Assembly: GCA_014654535.1 (NCBI GenBank)
Contig: BNBA01000011.1
Span: 59,823 to 123,822 of the forward strand
DNA: 64,000 bases
Direction: 5' to 3'
Source: Xanthomonas boreopolis
Lineage (GTDB): Bacteria; Pseudomonadota; Gammaproteobacteria; Xanthomonadales; Xanthomonadaceae
Part shown: positions 30,734 to 40,686 of the stretch, piece by piece
How the letters are laid out: each line of letters begins with the position of its first letter
Position numbering within the stretch: the first letter of the stretch is position 1
The notes under the pieces: generated by a model
The model's database searches: none
Told to the model about the DNA's origin: nothing
What the model saw: only the letters and a program-made list of their open reading frames with translations
Translations under genes and position numbers: made by a program

Positions 30734-33103
30734 ATGAAATCACGCCAGCCGTCCTCCCTGTCGGTGCTCGCCGTCGCCCTGGCCAGTGCGCTCGCCAGCC
30801 ACGCGCAAGCGCAGAGCAACGACACCGAGCAACAGCAGAGTTCCCGCGTCACTGCGTCCAGCACGTCCAACACCACCTCGGCGTACGACACCAAGCGCGT
30901 GCAGGAACTCGACAAGGTCAGCGTCACCGGCAACAAGAACGCCTACGTGCTAGGCGGCGGCAACATGACCGTGCAGACCGCCAGCAAGGCGATCTCCACC
31001 GTGACGCGCGAGTCGATCTCGCAGGCATCCGGCGGCAGCAACTTCACCCAGGTGATCGACGCCATCCCCGGCGTGGATGCTTCCACCAGCGACGTGACCG
31101 GCCTGAACAACGGCAACTACAGCCTGCGCGGCTTCGATTCCTCGGCGATCGGCATCACCGTCAACGGCGCGCCGGTCACCGACAGCGGCAGTTACTCGGT
31201 CTACGCCACCGAGTACGGCGATGCCGAGAACTACAACGACATCACGGTAATGCAGGGGACGCCGAACGTGGACCAGCCGGAGATGGGCGCCACCGGCGGC
31301 CAGATCGCCTGGTCGACGGTCGATCCGACCCACGATTTCGGCGTCGACTTCAACCAGAGCTTCGGCAGCAACGACTATCGCCGCAGCTTCATCCGGGTGA
31401 ACACCGGCGATACCGGCCCGGTGCGCTCGTGGGTCTCCTTCTCCCGCAACACCGCGGACAAGTGGAAGGGCAAGGGCACGATGGACGTCAACAAGATCGA
31501 CGGCAAGAGCCTGTGGGAGATCAGCCCCGGCAACTCGATCAGCGCCTCGTTCCAGTACAACCGCCAGTCCAACTACTCCTACCAGACCGGCAGCAAGGCC
31601 CAGCTCGCCAACGATTACGAATACGACTACGCGGACGACTGGGGCACGGGATCGACCTCCTACTACAAACTGCGCCGCAACCCCTACAAGAGCCTGCTGG
31701 CCAGCCTCGATGGCGAGTTCACTCTGAGCGACAGCCTGCGCCTGTCGGTGGTGCCGTACGTGTGGTGGGGCCAGGGCGGCGGCTCCAGCGCCACCACGAT
31801 CCGCCCTTCGACCAGCAGCGCCAACGTCTACGGTCGCTCCGGCAGCGTCGTCGACGCCAGCGATTACGCCTACACCTATTCGTACTCCAGTACGGTGCGC
31901 CCGGGCATCGTGGCCAAGTTCTTCCAGGACATCGGCCTGGACCACAACCTGGTGTACGGGTTGTGGTTCGACCGTTCGCGCAAGAGCCAGAACAGCAGCA
32001 GCGTCGCCGTCGACCAGTCCACCGGCGAACCCTGCGACGTGTGGGCCGATACCGACAGTTGCTTCATCACCTATCCGGACGGTTCGGTGCAGCAGAGCTA
32101 TCGCACCTACACCGTGACGAACGTGCAGAAGTACTTCGTCCAGGACAACTGGACGCCGGCCGACGATTGGGCGCTCAACCTGGGCCTGTCGTGGATCCAT
32201 GCCACCCGCAAGGGCCACAACTACCAGTGGCCGGGTTCCACCCAGGAGATCGGCGTGGAGTTCGACAACAGCTACAGCAAGCTGCTGCCGGCCTTCGGCG
32301 TGAAGTACTCGCCGGACAGCCGCAACCAGTTCTTCTACGGCGTGGCCAAGACCTTCCGCGTGCCGGCGACCAACTCGATCACCTTGAACATGTCCGCCGA
32401 CCAGGCGATCCCGGAACCGGAATCGGCCTGGACGAACGACATCGGCTGGCGCTTCTACGGCGACCGCCTCGCCGTCTCGTCGATGCTCTACCAGAGCAAC
32501 TACGAGAACAAGCAGATGAGCAGCTACGACCAGAACACGGCGCTGACCACCTACGTATCGATCCCGAAGGTGCGCATGCGCGGCTTCAACACCGAAGCCA
32601 GCTACGCGTTCACCGACAGCCTGAAGCTGTATGGCTCCTACACCTATACCCAGGCCAAGATCCTGAGCGATACGCTGGCGGTGGGCACTTCCAGCGGCGT
32701 CTACGAGTACGCCGTCGGCGGCAAGCAGTTGGCCAACACCCCGAAGAACATCGCCAACCTGCGCCTGAGCTACAACTACGGCAACTTCTGGGCCACCTTG
32801 AAGGGACGCTATTCCGGCTCCCGCTACGGCGACTACATGAACACCGAACGGGTCGGCGGCTACACCACCTTCGGCATCGACACCGGCTATACGTTCAACG
32901 ATTGGGCCTGGCTGAAGAAGCCCTCGGTCAAGCTCAACCTGTACAACCTGACCGACAAGCGCGCGATCACCTGGGCCAATACCACCCAGGTGCTGGCCGC
33001 CTCCGGCGCCAGCGAGTACCCGGACGTGGCGTCCACCGGCACCCCGTACTACTCGGTGCTGGAATCGCGCGCCTTCGCGGTGACCTTCGGCGCTTCGTTC
33101 TGA
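30734..33103 (+). CDS. TonB-dependent outer-membrane receptor
   Basis: 789 residues. Signal peptide MKSRQPSSLSVLAVALASA (cleavage near AQAQ), then a linker, the TonB-box-like LDKVSVTG (about residue 58), a plug domain (SLRGFDSSAIGITVNGAPV) and a 22-strand barrel type C-terminus ending in Phe (FAVTFGASF). The NLYNLTDKRAITWAN segment is the usual late-barrel signature. The substrate cannot be told; repeated aromatic and Ser/Tyr loops do not single out siderophores, cobalamin or sugars. It is separated from the second receptor by strong terminators, so the two are not co-transcribed. Confidence 0.9.
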   Translation: MKSRQPSSLSVLAVALASALASHAQAQSNDTEQQQSSRVTASSTSNTTSAYDTKRVQELDKVSVTGNKNAYVLGGGNMTVQTASKAISTVTRESISQASGGSNFTQVIDAIPGVDASTSDVTGLNNGNYSLRGFDSSAIGITVNGAPVTDSGSYSVYATEYGDAENYNDITVMQGTPNVDQPEMGATGGQIAWSTVDPTHDFGVDFNQSFGSNDYRRSFIRVNTGDTGPVRSWVSFSRNTADKWKGKGTMDVNKIDGKSLWEISPGNSISASFQYNRQSNYSYQTGSKAQLANDYEYDYADDWGTGSTSYYKLRRNPYKSLLASLDGEFTLSDSLRLSVVPYVWWGQGGGSSATTIRPSTSSANVYGRSGSVVDASDYAYTYSYSSTVRPGIVAKFFQDIGLDHNLVYGLWFDRSRKSQNSSSVAVDQSTGEPCDVWADTDSCFITYPDGSVQQSYRTYTVTNVQKYFVQDNWTPADDWALNLGLSWIHATRKGHNYQWPGSTQEIGVEFDNSYSKLLPAFGVKYSPDSRNQFFYGVAKTFRVPATNSITLNMSADQAIPEPESAWTNDIGWRFYGDRLAVSSMLYQSNYENKQMSSYDQNTALTTYVSIPKVRMRGFNTEASYAFTDSLKLYGSYTYTQAKILSDTLAVGTSSGVYEYAVGGKQLANTPKNIANLRLSYNYGNFWATLKGRYSGSRYGDYMNTERVGGYTTFGIDTGYTFNDWAWLKKPSVKLNLYNLTDKRAITWANTTQVLAASGASEYPDVASTGTPYYSVLESRAFAVTFGASF

Positions 33104-33143
33104 CCTGATCCAGGCGTTCCACCGAAGCGAGTCCATGCAGGGA

Positions 33144-33172
33144 GGCCGGCGCCGAGCGCCGGCCTTTTTTTT
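33144..33172 (+). terminator. Terminator of first TonB receptor
   Basis: A 9-bp GC stem (33144-33152 / 33156-33164) with a 3-base loop runs into eight Ts. A classic Rho-independent terminator 40 bases after the stop. Confidence 0.93.
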
Positions 33173-33189
33173 GCGCCTGTGTTCCCGGC

Positions 33190-33232
33190 ACCCCGGGCTC
33201 CCCGACGCCCGGGGTTGTCATTTTTCTTTCAA
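33190..33232 (+). terminator. Second hairpin in the receptor intergenic space
   Basis: ACCCCGGG / CCCGGGGT, an 8-bp stem with a 10-base loop (33190-33215), followed by TGTCATTTTTCTTTC. Possibly a back-up terminator. Confidence 0.5.
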
Positions 33233-33625
33233 GTTCGCGGTTCCGGACGGCTTCCCCCGACGACGGGCGAGCATGGGACCTTCTTTTTTCTGAATGAATT
33301 CAGGTTGATGTGCCATACGCTGGCGCCTGCGGACCGGACCCGCATCACGGCCGAGGTGGCGGATGCATCGCACTGCGAAGAGCGCTTGCCGGTGGGTGCG
33401 TTCCGGATGTTCTGTCCGCAACAAATGTCCTGATGCGCTAAAAATGTCATGGCACGGTCACAATCCGTGGATACCGTGTTAACCTGTTGTTAACCGTTGC
33501 GGCTGCAACCGGCCGCCCGGTCAGGGAACCCCAGAGCACAACACATTCAGGTCCGTCCATCTCTTCCAGTGGATGGATCAGCACGTCTTTTTTCGTCCGC
33601 CAAATCCGCATCGAGGCTACCGACA
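33233..33625. other. Intergenic leader of the second TonB receptor
   Basis: About 390 bases without a supportable gene. It is less GC-rich than the surroundings and contains paired GTTAAC palindromes (33478-33483 and 33489-33494, 11 bases apart), then GTTGC-GGCT-GCAAC. The double GTTAAC may be a regulator site. No promoter hexamers stand out. Short open frames here have no family features. Confidence 0.5.
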
Positions 33626-36600
33626 ATGACTGACCACCGCCGTCTCCGCATGTCCAAGCTCACGCTTGGTCTCGTGGCTGCGCTCGCCGCCGCTCCCGTC
33701 TTCGCGCAGAGCACCTCCGCCGGTGTCGGCGGCCAGGTGACCACCACCAGCGGCCAGCCGGTTGCCGGCGCCGAGGTGACGATCACCCACGTGGAGTCGG
33801 GCACGGTCAGCCGCGCGACGACGGATGCCGCCGGCCGCTACAACGCGCGCGGCCTGCGCGTCGGTGGCCCGTACACCATCACCATCACCAAGCCCGGCGA
33901 AGGCACCAAGACCGAGGATGGCGTTTATCTGACCCTCAATCAGATTAGTACGGTCAATGCGCAGCTGACTGGCGACGTGACCACCTTGGGTACCGTGACC
34001 GCAACCGCGATCGCGGGTGGTTCGGAAGTGTTCAGTGCCAACAAGATGGGGGCGGGTACCTCGATAGACCAACAGAAGATCGAAGCGCTGCCTTCGATCA
34101 ATGGCAATATCCAGGACTACATGCGCCTCGATCCGCGCGTGGCCTTCGTCGATCGCGCTTCGGGCACCATATCTGCCGGTGGCCAGAATCCACGCTACAA
34201 CTCGATCAGCATCGATGGCGTCTCGGCCAGCGATACCTTCGGTCTGGAAGGCAACAACATGACCACCCGTCGCCAGCCGGTATCGATGGAGGCCATCGAG
34301 GCGATCGACATCAACCTGTCCAACTATGACGTCAGCATCGCCAGCGCCGTGGGTGCGACGGTCAATGCCGTAACCAAGTCGGGTACCAACGAGTTCCATG
34401 GATCTATCTATGGCAACTACCGGGACGGCGACTGGTTCGGCGACAACCCGGATGGCACGCCGTTCAATGGCTTCACCAAGGAGAAGACGTACGGCGCGAC
34501 CTTTGGCGGCCCGATCGTCAAGGACAAGCTGTTCTTCTTCGCCAACTACGAAAAGTTCGAGCAGAAGGCTCCGGGCGCCGACCTGAGCAGCACGGCTTAT
34601 GGCAAGTCCAATGCGTTGATCACCGATTCGGTGATCCAGCAGGCTCAGGATATCGCCCGTAACACTTGGGGCATCGACGCTGGCGGCCTGTCCAGCGACG
34701 GCAATACCGACCTCGAAGAGTACGCGCTGAAGCTGGACTGGAACATCAACGACAATCATCGTGCCAGCCTCCGTTACAGCAAGTTGGAGCAGAACAAGCT
34801 CCGGATCAACGGCATGAGCACCAGCAGCCAGGTATCGCTGAGCTCTTACTGGTACGAACACGAGAAGACCGTCGAGAGTTACGTCGGCCAGCTTTTCAGC
34901 GACTGGACCGATAATTTCTCCACCGAGTTCAAGGTGTCCTATCGCGATTACTCGGCAATCCGCGTCGTGCCGACGACTGCCCCGAGCATTGCGATTTATA
35001 TGGGAGGCGACGAAGCTACTCCGTCCGGAGACGTGCTGTACTTCGGTACCGAGACCAACTCCCAGAACAATATCCTCGAAACCAAGACCTGGAACTACTA
35101 CGCCGCGGGTACTTGGACGCTGGGTGACCATGACCTGAAGTTCGGCGTCGATTACAGCGACAACGACGTCTACAACTACTATGGCGCCAATTCCTGGGGC
35201 GTTTACCGCTTCTATGGCCTGGAGAACTTCCGTCTTGGCAAGTGGAGCCAATACGACCTCAGCGCCGAAACTTCGCCGGGTTCGATCGCCGCAGACTACA
35301 AGAACAAGAACCTTGGCCTGTTCGTGCAGGATACCTGGTACGTCAACAGTAACCTGACGCTGACCCTTGGCCTGCGCGCCGATCGCCCGGATACCTCCCC
35401 GGCGCCGGCCTACAATGCTGCGGCCTCAGAAAAATTCGGTTACGACAATAGCGAGATCTTTGATGGCGATTTCCTGATCCAGCCGCGCTTCGGCTTCAAT
35501 TACACCTTCGATACCGATCGCCCCACCCAGCTGCGCGGCGGCGTCGGCTTGTTCCAGGGCGATGCACCGCAGGTTTGGATCGGCAACAGCTACGCAACCA
35601 CCGGCCTCAACTACACTTCGTACACCAACTACTTGGTATCCAGCAGCCCGTCGAACCAGACGTGGACCACGCTGCCGTTCAGTCCCGATGGTTTGGCCCA
35701 GAACGTGCCGACGGTCGCAGGTTCGGCGACCCAGAACGTCAACTTCGTGGCCAAGGATTTCAAGTTGCCGTCCGTATGGAAGGCCAACTTGGCATTCGAT
35801 CACGAACTGCCGTGGTACGGCATCGTCGGTTCGGCCGAGTTCCTGATCACCAAGGTCAAGAACGGCTTGTTCTACAAGAGCTTGAACATCGGCAATGTGG
35901 CCGCCCCGGGTGAGGATCCGAGCCCGACCTTCTATGGTCCGGATGGCCGAGCCCTGTATTGGAACCCGAACAAGCGCAATACCGGCGTTTGGCAATCGGG
36001 TGATGCGCGTGCCGGACGTGACCGCAACTACAACAACGTATTCCTGATCGACAACACCGATAAGGGCGAGAGCCGTCAATTCACGGTGTCGTTGACCAAG
36101 CCGTTCAGCGAGACGAGCGATTGGTCATGGACCTTGGGTTACACGTACACCGACGCGACCGAAGTGGGCCCGCTTACCAGCTCCACCGCCAGCTCGGGCT
36201 TCGGCTACCAGTATGGCTTCAATACCAACGACAATGTTGCCACGACCTCGCGCTACGAGATCAAGGACCGGGTTTCGGGCTCGCTGAACTGGAAGCACAA
36301 GTTCTTCGGCGATTACGAGACCCGCGTGGGCTTGGTATACGAAGGCCGCAGTGGTCGTCCGTTCAGCTACATCTTCAACGGCGATGCCAATGGCGACAGC
36401 CGTACCCTGAACGACCTGTTCTATGTCCCGTCGGGTCCTGGCGATGTGCTGTTCGGAACCATTGGCAACAACGGTTCGTTCACGCCGAATGCCGCGTTGG
36501 AGAAGCAGTTCTTCGACTGGCTTGCCCAGCATCCGCAACTGGCCAAGTATGCTGGCACCTACGCGCCGGCCAACGGCTTCCGCACCGGCTGGGTCAATAC

Positions 36601-36895
36601 CTTCGACGTGCGTATCACTCAGCAATTGCCTGGTTTCGCCAAGGGGCACAAGTCGGAACTGTGGCTGGATATCCAGAACGTCGGCAACCTTCTGAACAAG
36701 AAATGGGGCCGCATCATGGATTACGGCTTCTATGCCGATGCCCGTGTTGCCAACCTGCAAGGTATCTACAACGGGAAGTACGTGTACAACACCCTGTACA
36801 CCGATGCGCCGACCGCCGCCAACTCCGACGCGGACGGTTTCAACATCGGCGTCTCGCAGTGGTCCATGCAGTTGGGCTTCCGCTACGAGTTCTGA
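33626..36895 (+). CDS. Oar-like TonB-dependent receptor with N-terminal carboxypeptidase-regulatory-like domain
   Basis: 1089 residues. The signal peptide (MSKLTLGLVAALAAAPVFAQ) precedes a beta-sandwich of the CarboxypepD_reg-like type (GQVTTTSGQPVAGAEVTITH...AGRYNARGLRVGGPY). A plug domain with YNSISIDGVSASDTFGLEGN and a large barrel ending in LGFRYEF follow. This is the Oar family common in Xanthomonadaceae, thought to import peptides or polysaccharide products. ATG 33626 is given; ATG 33650 directly before the signal peptide is an equal alternative. Codon choice is noticeably less GC3-rich than in the nuo genes. Confidence 0.9.
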   Translation: MTDHRRLRMSKLTLGLVAALAAAPVFAQSTSAGVGGQVTTTSGQPVAGAEVTITHVESGTVSRATTDAAGRYNARGLRVGGPYTITITKPGEGTKTEDGVYLTLNQISTVNAQLTGDVTTLGTVTATAIAGGSEVFSANKMGAGTSIDQQKIEALPSINGNIQDYMRLDPRVAFVDRASGTISAGGQNPRYNSISIDGVSASDTFGLEGNNMTTRRQPVSMEAIEAIDINLSNYDVSIASAVGATVNAVTKSGTNEFHGSIYGNYRDGDWFGDNPDGTPFNGFTKEKTYGATFGGPIVKDKLFFFANYEKFEQKAPGADLSSTAYGKSNALITDSVIQQAQDIARNTWGIDAGGLSSDGNTDLEEYALKLDWNINDNHRASLRYSKLEQNKLRINGMSTSSQVSLSSYWYEHEKTVESYVGQLFSDWTDNFSTEFKVSYRDYSAIRVVPTTAPSIAIYMGGDEATPSGDVLYFGTETNSQNNILETKTWNYYAAGTWTLGDHDLKFGVDYSDNDVYNYYGANSWGVYRFYGLENFRLGKWSQYDLSAETSPGSIAADYKNKNLGLFVQDTWYVNSNLTLTLGLRADRPDTSPAPAYNAAASEKFGYDNSEIFDGDFLIQPRFGFNYTFDTDRPTQLRGGVGLFQGDAPQVWIGNSYATTGLNYTSYTNYLVSSSPSNQTWTTLPFSPDGLAQNVPTVAGSATQNVNFVAKDFKLPSVWKANLAFDHELPWYGIVGSAEFLITKVKNGLFYKSLNIGNVAAPGEDPSPTFYGPDGRALYWNPNKRNTGVWQSGDARAGRDRNYNNVFLIDNTDKGESRQFTVSLTKPFSETSDWSWTLGYTYTDATEVGPLTSSTASSGFGYQYGFNTNDNVATTSRYEIKDRVSGSLNWKHKFFGDYETRVGLVYEGRSGRPFSYIFNGDANGDSRTLNDLFYVPSGPGDVLFGTIGNNGSFTPNAALEKQFFDWLAQHPQLAKYAGTYAPANGFRTGWVNTFDVRITQQLPGFAKGHKSELWLDIQNVGNLLNKKWGRIMDYGFYADARVANLQGIYNGKYVYNTLYTDAPTAANSDADGFNIGVSQWSMQLGFRYEF

Positions 36896-36924
36896 TCCTT
36901 CGCGGTATATACTGCAGTCCATGG

Positions 36925-36955
36925 AACGGCCGGGGCGACCCGGCCGTTTCCTTTT
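36925..36955 (+). terminator. Terminator of the Oar-like receptor
   Basis: A perfect 10-bp stem (36925-36934 / 36939-36948) with a GCGA tetraloop followed by TCCTTTT. Confidence 0.88.
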
Positions 36956-37003
36956 GGATGGGGGAGTGCGTTACATTCCCGCGGCTGCAGACAGGAGCAC
37001 ACG

Positions 37004-38392
37004 ATGGAAACAGGCAATACGGCACCGAGGGCGTTGCCGGTGGTGGACGCGCGGATCTATCCGCGGGGCGGTCTGGACGTGCTGTCGCGGGCGGAGGTCG
37101 CCCGGTTGCGCGACGCCTCCAGCGGCGGCATGCACGAGCTGCTGCGCCGCTGCGCGTTGGCGGTGCTGACCAGCGGCAGCGCCTCGGACGATCCGCGGGC
37201 GGCCCGCGACCTGTACCCGGACTTCGACATCCAGGTCGCGCAGCGCGACCGGGGCATCCGCCTGGAATTGACGAACGCCCCGGCCATGGCCTTCGTGGAC
37301 GGCGAGATCATCAACGGCGTGGCCGAACTGCTGTTCGCCGTGGTGAGGGACCTGGCCTACATGGCGATCGAGCTGGGCCCGGAATCCACGGCCGACCTCG
37401 AATCCAGCGAGGGCATCACCAACGCGGTGTTCGGCCTGCTGCGCAACGCCCGCATGCTCCAGCCCTCCGATCCCAACCTGGTGGTCTGCTGGGGCGGACA
37501 CTCGATCTCGCGCGACGAATACCTTTACACCAAGCAGGTGGGTTACGAGCTGGGCCTGCGCGGCTTGGACATCTGCACCGGCTGCGGCCCGGGCGCAATG
37601 AAGGGGCCGATGAAGGGCGCGACCATCGCCCATGCCAAGCAGCGCCGCACCAGCACGCGCTACATCGGCATCACCGAGCCCGGCATCATCGCCGCGGAGT
37701 CGCCGAACCCGATCGTCAACCACCTGGTGATCATGCCGGACATCGAGAAGCGGCTCGAAGCCTTCGTGCGCCTGGGGCACGGCATCATCGTGTTCCCGGG
37801 CGGCGTGGGGACGGCCGAGGAGATCCTGTACCTGCTCGGCATCCTGCTGCGCGAGGAGAACCGCGATCTGCCTTTCCCGCTGGTCTTGAGCGGGCCGACC
37901 ATCGCCGCGCCGTACTTCGAGCAGATCGATCGATTCATCCGCCTCACGCTCGGCAACGAGGCCGCGTCGCGCTACGAGATCGTGATCGGCGATCCGGTGA
38001 TGGTGGCCCGGAAGATGGCGGAGGGCATCCAGCGCGTGCGCGAGTATCGCAAGGACCAAAAGGACTCCTTCTACTTCAACTGGTCCGTCGACATCCCGCT
38101 GGAATACCAACGTCCGTTCGTGCCAAGCCACGAGGCGATGGCGGCACTGGACCTGCACCACGGGCGCCCGGCCCATGCGCTGGCCGCCGACCTGCGCCGC
38201 GCCTTCTCCGGCATCGTCGCCGGCAACGTCAAGGAGGACGGCATGCGCCGGATCGAGGCCTTCGGTCCGTTCGAGATCAACGGCGACCAAGACATCATGC
38301 AGGCGCTGGACGGCCTGCTGCGCGCCTTCGTCGAGCAGCGCCGGATGAAGATCTCGGGCGAGTACCACCCCTGCTACAGGGTGGTGACCTGA
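37004..38392 (+). CDS. ppnN: Pyrimidine/purine nucleotide 5'-monophosphate nucleosidase (LOG family)
   Basis: 462 residues, the length of E. coli PpnN (YgdH). The LOG-domain phosphate motif PGGVGTAEE is at about residues 265-273, with CTGCGPGAMKGPMKGATIAH ahead of it. N- and C-terminal extensions (ILTSGS-type start region and IEAFGPFEINGDQDIMQALD) match PpnN rather than short LOG proteins. PpnN splits nucleoside monophosphates to base and ribose 5-phosphate and is known to be regulated by (p)ppGpp. It is a single gene between terminators. Confidence 0.93.
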   Translation: METGNTAPRALPVVDARIYPRGGLDVLSRAEVARLRDASSGGMHELLRRCALAVLTSGSASDDPRAARDLYPDFDIQVAQRDRGIRLELTNAPAMAFVDGEIINGVAELLFAVVRDLAYMAIELGPESTADLESSEGITNAVFGLLRNARMLQPSDPNLVVCWGGHSISRDEYLYTKQVGYELGLRGLDICTGCGPGAMKGPMKGATIAHAKQRRTSTRYIGITEPGIIAAESPNPIVNHLVIMPDIEKRLEAFVRLGHGIIVFPGGVGTAEEILYLLGILLREENRDLPFPLVLSGPTIAAPYFEQIDRFIRLTLGNEAASRYEIVIGDPVMVARKMAEGIQRVREYRKDQKDSFYFNWSVDIPLEYQRPFVPSHEAMAALDLHHGRPAHALAADLRRAFSGIVAGNVKEDGMRRIEAFGPFEINGDQDIMQALDGLLRAFVEQRRMKISGEYHPCYRVVT

Positions 38393-38412
38393 GTCGGTAT
38401 CACTCGGCATGT

Positions 38413-38440
38413 GATGGGCGTCAAATCGTTGACGCCCATC
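38413..38440 (+). terminator. Hairpin after ppnN
   Basis: A perfect 12-bp stem (GATGGGCGTCAA / TTGACGCCCATC) with an ATCG tetraloop. It lacks a T-tract, so it may be a Rho-assisted terminator or RNA-stability element. A UUCG-capped hairpin (38474-38487) follows before fimT. Confidence 0.5.
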
Positions 38441-38529
38441 CCGCCTGAACGACCGTTCGTCCCCGGGGATCTTGCCGCTTCGGCGGCGCTTTGTCAGGCT
38501 TTGCCCAACACGCTGGGGAGCGTTCTTCG

Positions 38530-39042
38530 ATGTCACCTCGTCGGATTGGCGGCTTCACGCTGGTGGAGCTGATGGTCACCGTTGTCGTACTGGCGATCCT
38601 ATCGGCGATCGCGTATCCGAGCTTCCAGGGGGTGATCCGCTCCAATCGTGTCAGTAGCGCCAGCAACGAAGCTTTGGCGCTGCTGTCGTTGGCGCGTAGC
38701 GAAGCAATCCGCAACCGGCGGGGGGCGGGCGTGTGCGGCAGCAGCACAGGGGAAGTTTGCGACGACGATTGGGCCGCGGGCATGTTGGCTTGGTCGGATG
38801 CCGATGGGAATGGGGTATATCAGACAGGGGAGACTGTCCTTCGTTTCGTCGCCATCGACCCGGCTCTGCAAAGTGCCGGGCCGGCAGCGACGGTCGCCTT
38901 CGATTCCCGCGGACGGCGGCGGGGTGACGTCGCCCAGGAGATCTCTTTGCAGCCCGTCTCGTGTGGCGAACAGGAGTTGCGCCGGGTCTTGACGATCAAT
39001 GCGTCCGGCCAAATCCGCATCCAGAAGGAGGCTTGCTCGTGA
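38530..39042 (+). CDS. fimT: GspH/FimT family minor pilin
   Basis: 170-residue type IV pilus minor pilin. The short leader MSPRRIGG precedes the prepilin peptidase site G|FTLVELM with Glu at +5, then a 20-residue hydrophobic helix. The C-terminal half contains the GspH-like region (VAFDSRGRR...ITINASGQIRI). FimT-type pilins bind DNA in related species. Start 38530 has GGGGAG 9 bases upstream; the longer frame to 38491 would give an implausible leader. First gene of a six-gene overlapping pilin cluster. Confidence 0.9.
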   Translation: MSPRRIGGFTLVELMVTVVVLAILSAIAYPSFQGVIRSNRVSSASNEALALLSLARSEAIRNRRGAGVCGSSTGEVCDDDWAAGMLAWSDADGNGVYQTGETVLRFVAIDPALQSAGPAATVAFDSRGRRRGDVAQEISLQPVSCGEQELRRVLTINASGQIRIQKEACS

Positions 39043-39518
39043 AACGCCCGCGCTTCCCCTCGTTCGGAAACGACGCCGCAGGCTTCAGCATGATCGAGGT
39101 GCTGATCGCAATTCTGGTCCTGGCCATTGGCCTGCTCGGCTTCGCCTTGCTGCAGACCATGAACGTGCGTTTCGTTCAGAGTGCGAACTATCGTACCCAG
39201 GCGACCAACCTGGCCTATGACCTAATCGACCAGATGCGGAGCAATCGCTACCAGGCCGCTTGGTACAGTGCGGCGACGTTTGCGCCTAACACGGTTTCGG
39301 TCGGCCGGTGCCGCCGCCCGATAGGCAACGACGTCACCATCGACCAGAACATCCAGCGATGGCAGTGCCAAGTCGTGCAGGCGTTGGGAGAAGGCGCGAG
39401 CGCCACCGTGGTCAATGCCAATGGACAAGTGACCGTGGGTATTAGCTGGGGCGACCAACGTTGGGACAAGGACGATCCGGATGCCCTGACCACCTTTACC
39501 CTGGTCTCGCAGCTATGA
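39039..39518 (+). CDS. pilV: Type IV pilus modification protein PilV
   Basis: 159 residues. After a polar leader the cleavage site G|FSMIEVLIAILVLAIGLLG is present with Glu at +5, and the next stretch LLQTMNVRFVQSANYRTQA and DLIDQMRSNR is typical of PilV. Starts with GTG overlapping the fimT stop (GTGA). It is part of the priming complex with PilW, PilX and PilE-type pilins. Confidence 0.9.
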   Translation: MKRPRFPSFGNDAAGFSMIEVLIAILVLAIGLLGFALLQTMNVRFVQSANYRTQATNLAYDLIDQMRSNRYQAAWYSAATFAPNTVSVGRCRRPIGNDVTIDQNIQRWQCQVVQALGEGASATVVNANGQVTVGISWGDQRWDKDDPDALTTFTLVSQL

Positions 39519-40681
39519 AAAAAGCCGTTGCAAGGCCGCGGCTGCAAGCCGGCCTCTCGTTGATCGAGATGATGATCGCGATGGTGATCGGGCTGGTCCT
39601 GATGCTGGGCGTGATCCAGGTGTTCTCCGCTTCGCGAGAGGCTTCGCGATTGGCCGAAGGAGGATCGCGTAGCCAGGAAAATGCGCGTTTCGCTCTGGAT
39701 TTCCTGCAGCGCGATATCCGCATGGCCGGGCATTTCGGTTGCGTCAACGATCAAGCGCATTTCGTCCGTGGCGAAGGCGATCCGGTGGTCCATATCGCGG
39801 GTGTGTCGACCGGGAGCGGCGATCCTCTGGATTTCAGCGTGTCGATACAGGGATATGAGGCGCCGAACACGGGCGCCAACTCCTCGCTGACGCTAGGCCA
39901 GAACTGGGCAGGCCCGAGCAATCTCCCTGCCAAGTTGCAGGGCCTCGGCATCCGGGGGGGCAGCGACGTGCTGGTATTGCGGTACCTGTCTCCTGAAGGC
40001 GTGCCGGTAACGGGAATCGCCTCCGGGACCAACAGCACGCTGACGTTTGACGCCGCCTTGGGAGCCCGTCTTACCGAGGGTGGAGTCGCCTCGCCGGCAC
40101 TTTTTGGTGTTGCCGATTGCAGCCACGCCGATGTGTTCAGCGGTGTCTATTCTTCAGGAACGGTCACCGCCGCCGGCGTGAACCTGGAACGCTACACTGC
40201 CCAGCCGAGCGGCCAGACCATGCTGTACCGTGCCGAATCCATCGTCTACTTCATCGGCACAGGTACGTCGGGCGAACCGAGCTTGATGCGGGCTCGGGCG
40301 GATGGCGCCGGAAACTACGGGCAGCCCGAGGAACTGGTGGAGGGCATCGAGAGCCTGCAAGTCCTCTATGGCCTGGACAGCACGACCGCGATCAGTTCGA
40401 CCACGCCACCACTAGGCAACATCACGGTGCAAGGCACCGCGGCCGATGTCAGCACGGGCACCGATGCCGACGCGGCTGCCCAGTGGCGACGCGTGGGACA
40501 GGTGCAGGTGGGAATCCTGGCCCGGAGTCCCACGCCGGCAGCGGCTGCATCGCCTAGCGACGCGGTCCACTATCCGCGCGCACTGGGCGTCGAGTTCGTA
40601 CCGGCAGCCAACGGCGACGGCCGCTATCGCGCCGCTTACGAATCCACCATTGCCTTGCGCAATCGCTTGTTCGGGAATTGA
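39515..40681 (+). CDS. pilW: Type IV pilus assembly protein PilW
   Basis: 388 residues. The N-terminal site is G|LSLIEMMIAMVIGLVLMLG, with Glu at +5. RSQENARFALDFLQRDIRMAGHFGC is the strongest PilW signature. The remaining 300 residues are a variable extracellular domain rich in Gly/Ser/Thr. Overlaps pilV by four bases (ATGA). Confidence 0.92.
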   Translation: MKKAVARPRLQAGLSLIEMMIAMVIGLVLMLGVIQVFSASREASRLAEGGSRSQENARFALDFLQRDIRMAGHFGCVNDQAHFVRGEGDPVVHIAGVSTGSGDPLDFSVSIQGYEAPNTGANSSLTLGQNWAGPSNLPAKLQGLGIRGGSDVLVLRYLSPEGVPVTGIASGTNSTLTFDAALGARLTEGGVASPALFGVADCSHADVFSGVYSSGTVTAAGVNLERYTAQPSGQTMLYRAESIVYFIGTGTSGEPSLMRARADGAGNYGQPEELVEGIESLQVLYGLDSTTAISSTTPPLGNITVQGTAADVSTGTDADAAAQWRRVGQVQVGILARSPTPAAAASPSDAVHYPRALGVEFVPAANGDGRYRAAYESTIALRNRLFGN

Positions 40682-40686
40682 CACAC